Counted from the first letter of the stretch, positions 46,301 to 58,347 are shown. The stretch is DNA of 62,000 bases from Adiantum capillus-veneris (GCA_014529385.2 CM043971.1:55041209-55103208); one strand, 5' to 3'. A program made the numbers and translations. Notes: a model not told the origin generated them from the sequence alone.

Positions 46301-47671
46301 TTGAGAACTAACTTTGGGAAGGGGGGAATGCAAACCTTAGTTGAAGATATGGCAACCAAGCATGCCACCTCTTCAGTTGAGGCAGCTACTTATGGAGTAA
46401 AAATTGAACATTTTTGTGATGAAGAGGTGAGTGACCATCATGGTCAAATTTGGCCAAATGTCATGCAATTAGCTAAAAAGGGAAAGCTTACAAAAGAGAT
46501 TCTACATGAAGCAGGTGATTGCATACCTCTAGAAACAGGATGGAATGATCCACTGGACTCATTGTCAGTGCATGCCTACATTACAAAATGCCAAAAAAAT
46601 GAGGCAATTGTAGAAGAGAAGCGCAGACGTGAGAATGCTGATGAAGGACCATCAAAAAGAGCTTCTAGAAGTGGGGGAAGAAGCGACTCAATGCCTTCTC
46701 AAACACCCTCAACACAAGGAGCATCTCCACCTGAAGTACTCATGGAGGAGTCTACAATAGGAAAGAAGAAAGAGCCAACGAAAGGTAAGACAAAAGGCCC
46801 AACTTATAAACTACAATCTGATATTGAGGTTGCTACAGATTTAAAGAAAGTCTTGGAGGAAAGGATCTTGAATAGCAAGATTGAGTTTAATCTAGGAGAA
46901 GTTCTTGGCATTGCAAAGCGTGAATTCCATGACGAGATCATTGACATCATCAAGAGGAAGAGGCAAACCCTTGCTGAATTTTCTCGTCCACAGGTTGAAT
47001 GGGAAACCTCAAAGACACAAGGGATGCAACTGCAAAATAAGGAGAATGATGGAGTTGTGGTAGGATGCTACCAATCTAGTGGGAGAGTGAAGCAAGTGTA
47101 TTTCTCAAATGATGATGAAGAAGTTGAAGATATTCCTAGGAGTTACTATTCACAAAGTCATTGGGCAAGGGCTACTACAGAAACTTTGGTCAAGGTAGGT
47201 GATCTTGAAGAGCCATTTGTTGCCTTGATTGACCATGGTTCATAAATAAACATAATGTCAAAGAGTCTCTACAACAAGTGCAAATGGCCGATGGACACAA
47301 ATCATGGCTGGATGGTAAAAGTGGCAAACAATTCATCCGGTGAATTGTATGCAGCATGTCCAGGTGTGAAGGTAACAATAGGTGATGTAAAGATTGACCA
47401 AAACTTCTTTGTACATGATACATCTTCATATCATCTCATCCTTGGACAGCCCTACATTGTGGGAGTTCGAATGGAAACAAAGGTAATGGATGATGGTTCA
47501 ACATATGCTAGGATACGTAGCAAAGATGGTAAACGAGCTGTCCAATTTCTCACAGTTTGTGTGAACCATGAAAGAAATCGTGACAACCTCAGAGAACATC
47601 CTCTACCAAAGGTGAGCAAAGAGTTTCATGATCATAGAGAAATGATGGGTTTTGGCCAAGTACCATTGTAA
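46301..47671 (+). pseudogene. Gypsy-C linker and aspartic protease
   Basis: 46301-47245 encodes a 314-residue, partly charged region that ends in the protease active site ALIDHGS. A TAA at 47243-47245 falls exactly where the next residue should be glutamate (GS-E-INIMS), one base from an open codon. The protease continues at 47255-47671 with HLILGQPYIVGVR. A frameshift near 47650 follows. Confidence 0.85.
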
Positions 47672-47739
47672 AGCGGGATTGCAGTGGTACAAAAAGAGAA
47701 AGGGTCTCACCTGATCCAAAAATAGGTGAAGCGTTTTCA

Positions 47740-49266
47740 ATGAGCTCCTTGGTAACAAAGAATGGATCAGTATGTTTTACAAAACTTGAAGATTTGAAGA
47801 GATGTGAGAGGCAATATGTGCATAATGTACAAATAGGCATGAAAAAGAGTGGGTTGCTAGAGCCTATTGAAAATGTTTTGGGTTTGTGTGAACAAGTTTC
47901 TTTTGTAGATACTATGGGTGAGTTTGATGCTATAATGGGGTCTAATTTGCATCTTGAAAATGAAGTTATGGAAGTTTGCTCTATGGAAATGTATCAAGTA
48001 ATAGAAGCCTTTAAAGAAAGCCAAACAGTTGGCCCAGAAGTCCATGTTGAAACTAAATACAAGAGTGTAGCAAAGAAGGTGAAACTAGTAGCTTCACCCT
48101 TACCACCCAACAACAGGGAAAAGATTGAGCAGGCTTCTTTACAACCAAGTTTGAGGAATCCTAAAAAGATTGGGCATACCTTCACAAAGGAGTCTTTCCA
48201 AGACTTGCAGATTGGTCACGAGGAGTTTCTAACACAGGAGGAGACAAAGTGCTTCAAAGAAATGCTTTCAAAGCATGGTAACGCTTTTGCATTTGTGCCA
48301 CATGAGATAGGATGTGTTGATCCTTCTATTGTAGCTCCTATGGTAATTTTCACAATACCTCATGTGCCTTGGAATATGCGGCCTATTCCGGTTCCAAAGG
48401 CTCATTTGCCAAAGTTAGTAGAGCTACTGAATGAGAAAATCAAAATGGGAATCTTGGAGCCTTCTTGTGCTCCATACTCAAACAGGTGGTTCACAGTTCC
48501 GAAGAAGAATGGTTCTCTACGCTTCATCCAAGATATGCAACCAGCGAACAAGGTGACAATTAGAAATGTAGGTACAGGTCCAATTGTGGATGAGTTTGCA
48601 GAGGCATTTGTAGGGAGGGCAATCTACTCAATGGAGGATCTCTACTCAGGGTATGATCAATTTCAGCTTGCAATCGAAAGCAGAGACTTGACAACCATGA
48701 GGACACCTTTGGGTTTGGTAAGGATGTGTACCTTGCCACAGAGAGCAACCAACTCAGTTGCACATATGATGAATGGGATGAATAAGGTCTTACGTGACTT
48801 TATTCCTCAAATCACAATGCCTTTCATTGATGATTTGCCTATCAAAGGATGTGAAGAAAGTGACAAAGATGAAGCTTTGGATCTCAAGGGATGTCGCAGG
48901 TTTGTGGTAAATCACATAAATGATTGTGATAAAATTTTGTCTAGGTTGGAAGAAGTGAATCTTACATTGTCAGGGAAAAAGTCTATGTTTGGTGTCAATG
49001 AAGTGCTTATTGTGGGGCACATGTGCGGGCCATATGGTAGGAAACCTTGTCCAACAAAGGTAGATGCCATCCAAAGAATGAAAGAAACGTGCACTAGCAT
49101 CACTGAGGTTAGAAGGTTTCTGGGAGCATGTGTCTTCTATGTTATTTGGATTCCACATTATGCACATGTAGCTGATCCTCTTTATCAGCTGCTTAGAAAG
49201 AATCAGAAGTTTAAATGGACAGAAGCACATGTAAAATCCATGAAAAAGCTAAAGGAGTTGCTCTAG
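47740..49266 (+). pseudogene. Gypsy-C reverse transcriptase
   Basis: A 508-residue open frame. Conserved boxes in order are WNMRPIPVPKAHLPKLVELL, WFTVPKKNGSLRFIQDMQP, DLYSGYDQFQLA, LPQRATNSVAHMMNGMNKVL and the catalytic FIDDL. These differ clearly from the plant chromovirus versions seen in Gypsy-A ([16 protein letters not shown]). It ends at a TAG (49264-49266), probably from CAG, and RNase H follows in the same frame. Confidence 0.9.
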
Positions 49267-49278
49267 TCAGCAACAACT

Positions 49279-49730
49279 TTGAGAAAGGTAGATTATGAGT
49301 GTCAAAGGCCAGTAATTGTGACAGTAGACACCAGTCCTACAGGGATTGGATGGGCAATAGGGCAAGATGACAAAGAAGGACACAGGTATGTGGTAAGATT
49401 TGGAGCAAAGGTGCTAAGTGCTCGCCAAAGAAACTATCCACAGATAAAGAGAGAGTTATGGGGTATGGTTACAGCCTTGAAAAGTGGGAAAGAGTACCTA
49501 ATTGGTGCATGTGTGGTTGTAGAAATAGATTGTCTACCACTTCTTGGGATGATTACAAGCTACTCAACTCCAGACATTGCTATGTTGCGATGGATTGCCT
49601 ACATTAAGTCCTTAAATCCTGAGTTTAAGCACATTGCAGGTAAAGACAATACAGTGGCAGATATGCTATCAAGGGCAAGGTATGAAGATGAGTCACAAAT
49701 GATTGACGAGGGAGATGATGTAGGCACAAA
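49279..49730 (+). pseudogene. Gypsy-C RNase H
   Basis: It contains VTVDTSPTGIGW, IKRELWGMV, VEIDCLPLL and GKDNTVADMLSRAR, the acidic residues of the RNase H active site. It is open and continuous with integrase. RNase H removes the RNA strand during DNA synthesis. Confidence 0.88.
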
Positions 49731-51198
49731 GTTCTATTCTATCTCTCATGTCAAAGGTAACAATGTCTGCATGACTAATCTACTTGAATCATTCTTGAAA
49801 GAGCTTTATGAAGGTGATTGGCTTCTTATTGGAAGCTACTTGAGTACTCTAACAAAACATGATGATTGGTCTGAACAAGAATTCAAGAGGATACGCAGGA
49901 AAGCATATGGGTACTTTTTGAGGGATGTTTACTTGTGGAAGCATCCTAAACAAAAGGGTGCTACACCACAAAGGGTTATATGTAAAAAAGAGACTCAAGT
50001 AAAGCTCATGGAAGAGTTTCATGAGAGTCTATGGGCTGGACACAGGGGTGTGTGGGCAACCTTCTCCAAGTTGAAAGAAAAATACTGGTGGAAGGGTATG
50101 TATAAAGATGTATCTCAGTTTGTAGAGACATGTGTAACTTGTCAAGTGTATTCAAATGTTCGACATCGTGATGGATTGCACCCTACATATCCACTAGCCA
50201 TGCACTATAAATGGGTTGTGGATCTAATCACAATGCCTCTAGGACTCTGGCAGATGAGATACTTGGTTCTTGCACGAGAGGACCTAACTAACTAGGTTGA
50301 AGGAAGAGCATTAAGAGCTAAAACCACAGAAGTTGTGTGCAAATTCCTTCTTGATGAGGTGATTTTCCGTTATGGTTGTGTGGGAAAAATCACTGCAGAT
50401 AGAGGTGAACTGGATGCCGAAGAAGCAAGGGAGTTCTTTTCTAGATTAGGAATCAAGCTTTCTCTTACTACAGCTTACAACCCTGAAGGCAATTGAAAGA
50501 GCGAAAGAGGACATCCTCCTATCATCAAAGCTTTGGCCAAGGCTTGCGAAGGAAGAGTTGGTGCGTGGCCAAAACTGTTACCATATGCTTTATGGGCTGA
50601 TCGTACAACACATAGCTCAGTAACTGGCTACATGCCTGCGGAGCTAATGTATGGTCAAAAGCCAGTGATGCCGATTGAAGATACAATTCCCACATGGAAT
50701 GTACTACCTTGGCAAGAGGGGCTTAGCAGGGAAGATCTCCTTGCACTGCGTATAAGGCAGCTAGAGAGAAGACCTGGAGACATTGAAGCTGCAAAAGAAC
50801 GACTCAAAAATGCAAGTTTGAAAAACAAGGAATACTTTGATAAGCGACATCAACTCAGGAGAAAAGCAATTGACAAAGGTGACTGGGTTTTGGTGTATGA
50901 TACTAACCTTGATAACCAGCACACAGTCATGCGTAAGTTTTCAAAAAGATGGTTTGGACCGTATGTTGTAGAGCATGTGCATGAAAATGCTACTTACAGC
51001 TTGTCTGAACTAGATGGTACAAAAGTAAAGATTCCCATTGCAGGGAAAAGGATCAAAATGTTTAAGAGAAGAGGAGACAATGATCCAGAAGATGTTGATG
51101 AGGAAGAAGAGCAAACCACAGGTAAAGATCAAAGTGAAGATGAAGATTTGGAATCATCCAGTGAAGAAGAAAGCAAGGAAGATGTACAAGAGGGCTGA
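49731..51198 (+). pseudogene. Gypsy-C integrase with acidic tail
   Basis: The zinc-binding part lies near 50019-50150 (FHESLWAGHRGVW and CVTCQ). The core has VVDLITMPLG (first Asp), ITADRGELD (second Asp) and YNPEGN followed by a TGA and KSERGH (catalytic Glu). A TAG at 50293-50295 and this TGA near 50494 are single-base stops. The last frame, 50533-51198, ends in a domain with FSKRWFGPYVVEHV and a strongly acidic tail. No chromodomain is visible. Confidence 0.88.
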
Positions 51199-51256
51199 TC
51201 TTACAAAGAAATAATGTGGCACATACCGGAGAATGTGCAGGTTTAGAGGGGGTGGA

Positions 51257-53289
51257 TGTCGTGCTGTGACACGTACATAGTGGGAACGCATGCTACAAGA
51301 TCTATCTTGTAACTTTTTAGATACATAATTATCTTTCCTATAATGTACATATGCATATTTAAGTATAATAATAAGCCTTCTATCTCATCCTATTATTTTT
51401 CTCAAGGGTAACCTATCCTTACTTTACCATCAGAAAATACTATGGGAAAAGCTCAATAGCTCCACCTCTTTAACTTGGGGAAAAAAGCATTGATTCTTTA
51501 TTTCTACTATCTCATTATCATTTCACACCCTAGCTAGATCCTATATCTAGGGAAAACTCCAATATATATATACTCTATGTTTTTTTATACTTTTCTTATA
51601 TTTCTTTTTAAATAGCTACTAGGAGGGAATCAAATCCTAGTGGGACACTAGGTGGCATGATTTCAAAGATACACTTATTTTAATGCATTATTGCAAGCAT
51701 GATTACAAAACTTTGTCAAAGAGCAATGTCATGCTTTCATATGGCATGAGGTGTCCTTTGGAATTAAATGAAAGTCTAGGCTAAGGGGACCACGGGAAGA
51801 CTTTTGCTGCCAGAAATGGACCCTATTTTGATGAATTTTTTACACAAGGTTCCAATCCGAATTGGGAAATGATTTCAAAGTGAAAATCATAGCTAATGAG
51901 CTGAAGTTTCTGTCCATATTTTTACTTTTTTATTTAGAGCCACGGTTAAGGAGATATGAGCAAAATACTGGACCCCAGTCTGCCCACATCATGCAGGGAC
52001 AGCTCATTTCCAACGTTTCCAATTCCTATTCACACTGACTCCTCTCTTCTTGTGTAAACCCTTGGGGGTTCCCTTCACCTATAAAAGGGGACCTCTTCTT
52101 CCTTGAAAGGGGAACTCAAGCATTCAAGCCATTGATGAGAGGAATTCTTGAGGGAGTGAGTAGTAATGCCTAATTGTACTTAGCCCCATTAACATAAGCC
52201 CAAGCCTACACTTTCTCCTAGAGGAAGACTAGCCATTCTTGTACGCTATCCTTGGAAGATCAACTCTAATCAAAGAATGTGTTGTACTTGGCGTATCAAT
52301 CAAAGTGGAATTATCCACTCTTCTTCTCTCTCCATCAATAATGGTGCCGAAGGGTTTGTCAAGTAAGATGTGTTCTACATTGATGTTTTCTTGATTTCTT
52401 GTTATTTTCATTTTCATCTCTAATCCAAAAAATATATATATGTATCTAATCTCATCTCCTTAACCAAACCTATCTCTCTCACTCTTAGTAATTTATCCTC
52501 TCTACAAATTTTAGGTTCTCCTTGCTACAGGTACATCTCTCGCCGCAGTATCCTTATTGCCTACGGGCAAGAATAGGGCTTGGGAGGGAAACTTCTCATC
52601 TCTTCACTTCTCTCATATCTACATTTTTCTCACATCTACATTTCTCACATACTATCCTAGATGAATAACCCACATGATGATCATTTCTATCGCTTTCACT
52701 CTGTACAATCTATTAGAATTAACGTATGGATTAGCCGTAAAATACACTTTCAAAAACGTATAGTGTTTCTCTTTGGCCCTGAAAGGCTCAATGAAATACT
52801 TCTATCACCGGATCCCATCATACTACCTCTCATAGACTATAATTTTTCTTTTGATGTAAGCGTAGTTATCTTGCTATGAACCAAGAGGATTTGTACACAC
52901 AATTAATCCCAATCACTAAACAAAATATATATATTATGGTAAGCACAAAACTACAATTCCAAAGAACAATTCGTAGCCTATTTGGTCAGCCAAGATTGAA
53001 TGCCATTAACTCATCTATTAACCCTTTCATATTACCCATGATACGATATGACCATAGCCTTGATGTTTTCATCTTCGTATTGTTTTGACATTCTCTTTTG
53101 TGTTCTTTCTTTGTGTGTGTGAGTGCAAGAGAGAAAGAGTGAGTCTTCTTTGATTGCACTTCTTTCCAAACCCTAGTCTTCATGGCATCTATGGTTTAAC
53201 TCCTTCATATAGTTTTTGTTGAGTTCTCTCACAAACTCTCACAGCCATAAGCCTGGTGCTTTCCTGGCAAGACCGCAAATTTCTCGACA
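51257..53289 (+). repeat. Gypsy-C 3' LTR (2033 bp)
   Basis: Direct repeat of 43212-45247. It follows a polypurine tract, TAGAGGGGGTGGA, at 51244-51256. Confidence 0.95.
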
Positions 53290-53697
53290 ACGCAGCAAAG
53301 CAATTTTAGCCTCATTGCGGCTTGCATAAAGAGCTGCTAAAATATCCCAAGCCTGTTTTGCAGATTTTGCTGAACGGATGTGAGGAACAATGGTGCGCTT
53401 CACAGACAACGCAATCAATGCATGAGCCTGCGCATCCTTAACATCCCAACGAGCTTGTTCTGCCGTAGGCAAAACAACTCTAACAGCTGCAATCCTTGCA
53501 GCAAGACCTGCAACATCCTCAACATCGCCTACATCCTCAGAACCAAGACGTACATCAATATCCTGCACAATGTTCCAGACACCCTTTGACACAAGAACAT
53601 GTTGCATCATATAAGCCCACATAGGGTAGTTGTCCCCATCCAACCTATCCTCAGCAGCAAACATCTTGAACACATCTGTGTTGTTGTTGTCAGCCAT
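53290..53697 (-). pseudogene. Copia-B gag, N-terminal part (B2)
   Basis: The start is the ATG at 53697-53695 (MADNNNTDVFKMF). The conserved NYPMWAYMMQHVL and QAWDILAALYASRNEAK follow, an intact copia gag N-terminus with no stops. Translation runs directly into the Gypsy-C LTR at 53289. The codons resume at 43211, where the target duplication completes the reading LLRKELESK. Confidence 0.93.
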
Positions 53698-53991
53698 GGT
53701 AAATGTTGCACCTGATGTGAAAACTGCCCGAAAATAGGAGAAACGGAGCGGGAACAACCTGTGCTATATAGCACAAACCGTAGAAGACTATAAGGCACCT
53801 GTTATGCAGAATACGGCACTGACAGAAATTCTACACAAAATGACGAAATATCGTGTGCAGTACTGCCTGTAGTGGAAACGGAGGCCGAAATGAGCCCAAA
53901 TCAAAATTCTGAGCAGACCAGGCTCTTCGAGTTCTCCCAAAATTTTTGTCAACCTGCGAACGCTCGCCAAAGCTCACTGAAATCGGAGAAA

Positions 53992-54168
53992 GTGAAAAGA
54001 CGAAGGAAGCTCAAGGCACACAATAGAGAGTGTGTTACTTAGTGTGCAATGGAAAGATAGATAGCCCTAGAGTGATGGGCGTATATACAATGCACGGGGG
54101 AAAAAACCTGCTAAAGAGGGAAAAAATGCCCCGACGGTCCTAGTGTGTTCACACACATCACTACCACA
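53992..54168 (-). repeat. Copia-B LTR of B2
   Basis: It matches the B1 LTR (4302-4450), including the TATATA box (54082-54087, minus). Compared with B1, about 110 bp spanning the LTR end and the primer-binding site are deleted, so this copy has no recognisable primer site. Confidence 0.7.
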
Positions 54169-54630
54169 TGTATATGGTAACAATTATACTAAATCTTGTG
54201 GAAATTTCCCGATTTTTTTGAAGGCAAGCTCAAAATCTAACCAAAATTTTAGGATTTCAACTGATTAAAATACATTGGACCTCGGGTTTTTTCTAACATT
54301 GGGTGTATCTATTTGTTATATAGATATGATGATCGAGATTGAGCATGAGCCAGTGAGCTAAACATATAGCTCAACTAAAGTTAAGGAAGCATTGACAAAC
54401 TAAAAAAATACAAAAAGCATCAACATACTATAAAAATTAAACTGCATTACCGGCCTGATAATCATGTACGGGTGTTGTCCAATTGTCCAAGCCGGAGGAA
54501 AATGTTAGTGTCAAGCTACATAAAACCAATGTGAATAGTTAAACATTTCATCTTGCGATGAAGCGCCACACATTGAAAATGCTAAGTATATAGTGCACAT
54601 CATGTAAAAGTACCATCGAAAATGCTTAAG
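54169..54630. other. Short AT-rich gap, nothing recognised
   Basis: Between the Copia-B2 LTR and the Gypsy-A4 LTR. No gene or repeat is recognised. Confidence 0.5.
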
Positions 54631-55291
54631 TGTCATCAAATCTAATATCTAACCAAACCAAATGATTTTCTCATAATAAACTGGTCATTTAATGTGGGAG
54701 AATAAACGGGAACAAGGGTTAGGATATAGACATGTACTTATGGATCTATCTCAACATGGGACCAAGGTAAAAGGGTCCAAATGAGAGATGGTCTGTCAAA
54801 GATCAATTCTATCTAATGGAGCTTAAAGACATTATGGTTATCTTCATTAAAGATCTCCAAATGTTAGTGTTAAAAAGTCCTATGACATAGGACCATAAGC
54901 AAGTTCGGGCTGACCTTGAGGTGGGAACCCTACCCAAGCTTGAGGTGCTTCTCGTGCTTGCTGACTAAGGTGATTAAGGTGTTTGCGGGAACCTTGCCCA
55001 AGCTTGAGGTTCTTGTCATGCTTAAATGACTAAGGTGCTTGAAGTGTTCAATTCAAACATGATCTCTTAAGAGGCATAAAAGATTGTCATGCTTAAAGGA
55101 CTAAGGTGCTTGAAGTGTTCAATTCAAACTTGATCTTTTAAGAAGCATAAAAAACACATGTCAAGATCCTTTCCTTTTTGCCCTCATGATGTAATTGAAT
55201 CCTATTGGTTAGGCTTTAAAGGTGTCCAATGAGAATTTAAATTATTTTAAATAAATAATTAAGCTCTTTCTCTCAAAGAGGAAAAATAATA

Positions 55292-55324
<33 letters not shown>

Positions 55325-55385
55325 GGGAGGGAGGGAGGGGGGGGGGGGGGTTGACCAAGCATGAAAGGGGGGATATACTCTCTCA

Positions 55386-55421
<36 letters not shown>

Positions 55422-56092
55422 AATTGTGTGAAGTGCAAAGTGCAAGAGCTCCATCTCCTTCTTCAAGCTTGTTGAGAAGTTGAGAGCCTACACCAGCACT
55501 CTTGGCTATGGAATGCAAATCCAACCAAGAGCCATGATTCAATGCTTAAGCTTGCCATGTTCTCCATCTTCATTACTATGCTAAGCAAGAAAAGTGATGA
55601 TAAATGAGGAACTATTTCTTTCTCCTATTGAATGCTTCTTCTTCCTCTTCCCTATCCTCATTCCCCGCTAGCTCTCCCACCTTTGAAGGTGTCTGAGGCC
55701 TTGGGACTGAGGCCGGGGATGGTTAATGCGTTTACAAAGTTTGTGTTATGTTGGTAATGCATGAACCTTTCCATCTTCATTGCATCACCTAGGTCACAAG
55801 GAACACAAAGATTGTATTGTACCAAGTCTCTCTTGATGGGAGAATCTATAATACAAAAGCCTATTGGAGGGGAGACCGGCTCCACATAAATCCGGTCCTC
55901 AATTGTTGTCAAGTTCTCTAAACTCTCTCTCTTGCAAAAGTATTATTCATGCCAAGTTAATTAAGTATTATGATTATGTTGCTATAGTTAATAAAGTTCA
56001 CCCTCTATGTTCTCCAAGTAGTCTCACAAAAATGCTCCCTCTAATTCTCTTAATTTTGCTATTGTCAAAGTTTATAGACCATTTCCATTACA
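54631..56092 (+). repeat. Gypsy-A 5' LTR of A4 (1462 bp)
   Basis: It starts TGTCATCAAATC, aligned with the TGTCATAATAA starts of A2 and A5, and ends TTTCCATTACA. Inside are a 71-bp tandem duplication (about 55013-55154), a (GA)n/poly-G tract (55292-55350) and an (AC)n run (about 55388-55418). Confidence 0.88.
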
Positions 56093-56093
56093 T

Positions 56094-56111
56094 TGGTATC
56101 AGAGCAATTGG
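56094..56111 (+). other. Primer-binding site of A4
   Basis: TGGTATCAGAGCAATTGG. The first 12 bases are a perfect match to the initiator-methionine tRNA type, one base after the LTR. It is the best-preserved primer site of the family in this window. Confidence 0.9.
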
Positions 56112-56458
56112 TTTCTCTTTTCTTACTTAAGAAGAGAGGTCCTTAAGTTGTCCATCAAAGGTTGGACCTATTCATTGCAATGGGGTAAGTGGGACAGGGA
56201 TCTATTATCTTAGTTCGAGGTACACCATTGGGAACTATAGTCTTAATAATGGAGTCTCTCGGGGCTTGCTTTTGGCTTAATCATTATTGAGCTACGGGCA
56301 AGCTCAACAGAAACCATAATCAACCAAGCAATATTAGACCCTCTCCACTAGTCTTTGCAATGAACGGTGTCTAAACCACAAGTGTGACTACTTGAGAACT
56401 AATTTTCAAAGGTAAAGAAGAGTAGCGACAAAGTAATCTATATATAAGTTTAATTAGC

Positions 56459-57470
56459 ATGACTGACAATAACCAAGAAAGTATAATGAACATTGATAAC
56501 TTTGATTTTGCACATGAAGGTGCTAATGATAATGCCCCCATGTTTGTTCATTATCTTGTTACTAGGTTGCATCAAGCTATGGGCAACCCTGGTTTGCAAG
56601 CCGAAGTCACACAAAAACTTCGTGCTTATGGGATTTTCCTTCCTTTCCAAGAGGAGAGAGAGCTTAGGAAGACTCTCTCCCACAAGAGAGGAGGAATCCA
56701 AAGAACAAGAAAGAAGCGAATCCCTAAGTTCCTCTGAAGATTTGAGTCCACAATGACGGCGGTCCAGACAGTCGCCAACTCCCTCCAGGAGGAAACGGTT
56801 AACACATAGTCCTTGTTAATCCGAAGCGGAAGAGAGGAAACAAAGGAAGAAAAATGCAAGAAAGAGGTCACCCTCTTCTCCTTCTTCTTCACATTCCTCC
56901 TCTTCCGATAAAAGCAACAACTATTCTCCTAAAGAATACAAGAGGAGAGGACATCGCAAAACCTACCCTGCATGGTGAAGGCCCAAAAGCTCAAGAATTC
57001 AAAGAGGGAGGAAAGAGTATCTCTCTTCTCACCTATGATGGCACCTTTGGTTCCACCAACAAAGTATTAGCCTTCATCCAACAATTTGATGCGGCCTTTG
57101 GAGACGAGACCGTCACGGAGTCCTCCAAGCTACGCCATGTAGCTATGCACTTCCAAAAATCTGCCCACCATCAATGGTGCGGTTAGCCTTTGTGTGGCAA
57201 AGGCAAAGCCCCAAAGACATGGAAAACTCTACGAGTTTCCATCATGAAGCAATTCCTTGCAAGCGATGCAAAGGACAAAGGGATTACCGAATGGCGGAGT
57301 TTGAAGTTTCTCTCCAATGAGTAATTCCACAAATATGTGTACAAGTTTTGTGATTTACATCTCAAGGCTATTGTCTTAGACTTCGCCGAGAAAAAGCAAC
57401 AATTCTGTGCAGGATTACGTGAAGAAATGGCCGAGTATGTCAACTCTTAACAGCTTGGTTCTATCACCAA
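56459..57470 (+). pseudogene. Gypsy-A gag (A4), truncated
   Basis: The ATG at 56459 begins MTDNNQESIMNIDNFDF, aligned with A-minus. A small deletion near 56670 shifts the frame (56459-56737, then 56854-57186). The core reads SLLTYDGTFGSTNKVLAFIQQ. The TAG at 57184-57186 interrupts a tryptophan-rich segment. Similarity ends at about 57470. Confidence 0.87.
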
Positions 57471-58022
57471 TGTCATAATAATCAATATCTAATTCTCCTA
57501 AATGATTTTCTCATGTTAAACTGATCATTTAATATGGAGAAGTGCTAGGGGAGAAAGAGCTAGAATATTGGTTAAGCTAGCAGACCGGCCACAGTAGAGA
57601 TCCAAAGGAGGGAAATATTGGATGGCCTTGGAGGTGGACCAATGAGAATTAGGCTAGAGTAAATCTAGTTTAATTAATTTAAAAACACTTAATAAAAGAA
57701 CCAATGAGAATTAAGTCCTCTAGAAGACTATTGTACAGTCTCCCAAGGGGTCCAATGAGCATTCAACAGCCCAATGGCTTGCCTGATTCCTATTGGCCAG
57801 GAGGAAAAGGGGTCCAATGAGAGTTTAGTTAAATTATTAAATTACCTAAAGCTCTCACAAAAGGGGAAAGGGGGACACATGTCAGAAGGCTATCACTTAT
57901 GCTGCTTAATTGTCATTGGCTAGCTCTAGGGAGGTCCAATGGAAGGACATCAAGAGCAAATAGCAAGGGGGCTCGCCCAAGAGAGAGAGGGGGATGATTT
58001 TGCAAGACATTAACACACACAC
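57471..58022 (+). repeat. Gypsy-A copy A5: LTR start, cut by Gypsy-D
   Basis: TGTCATAATAATCAATATC onward matches the minus-strand start of the A2 LTR (10171 downward) for about 550 bp. It stops at 58022 inside the A2-equivalent position near 9230, where Gypsy-D begins. The rest of this LTR is expected beyond the window. Confidence 0.85.
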
Positions 58023-58307
58023 TGTTAACCCTCACGACACACGGACATCCTATGATCTATAAACGTTGTATTATTTAGAGTCAGGTACCGGGCTTGTCGG
58101 ACCAATAGGGAAAGGTAGAGTGATCGCCGATGAGAGGCGCACTTTAACTTGGACATTCAAGGGATTAGTTGGTTAAGCATGGGCGCCCAAGTGTGAATAG
58201 GGTGAGCTCCTATAAAAGCCAACTAAACCTAATTTTTACTCATTCTCTCATTTGTGCAATAGAAGAGTGCTCTTGCTCCATCTCCATCTTCTTCTTCTTC
58301 ACCTCCT

Positions 58308-58347
<40 letters not shown>

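Larger units (their letters stand above)
43212..53289 (+). mobile_element. Gypsy-C: full-length Ty3/gypsy element of an unusual lineage
   Basis: Two LTRs of about 2.03 kb bound a 6 kb internal region with gag, protease, reverse transcriptase, RNase H and integrase in Ty3/gypsy order. The element lies in the gag gene of Copia-B2. The 4-bp flanks ACGC (43208-43211 and 53290-53293) are a target duplication, and removing the element restores the B2 reading frame. LTR ends are TGTCG...CGACA. By eye the two LTRs differ at about 45 of 2030 positions. Reading frames are broken by a handful of stops and at least two frameshifts. Confidence 0.95.
39471..54168 (-). mobile_element. Copia-B copy B2, split by Gypsy-C
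   Basis: The minus-strand order is LTR (about 54168-53992), leader, gag part 1 (53697-53290), the Gypsy-C insertion (53289-43212), gag part 2 (43211-42917), then the zinc knuckle, protease, integrase, reverse transcriptase and most of RNase H down to about 39480. The 3' end is truncated in RNase H and the 3' LTR is missing. The exact outer LTR edge is uncertain; TGTGG at 54168 is the best guess. Confidence 0.92.
54631..57470 (+). mobile_element. Gypsy-A copy A4: 5' LTR and gag
   Basis: The element begins with a complete 5' LTR (54631-56092) and an intact-looking primer-binding site. The gag gene starts at 56459. At 57470 gag is cut by the start of another Gypsy-A LTR (A5). Either A4 is internally deleted, or A5 is a separate insertion inside A4. 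Confidence 0.88.
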
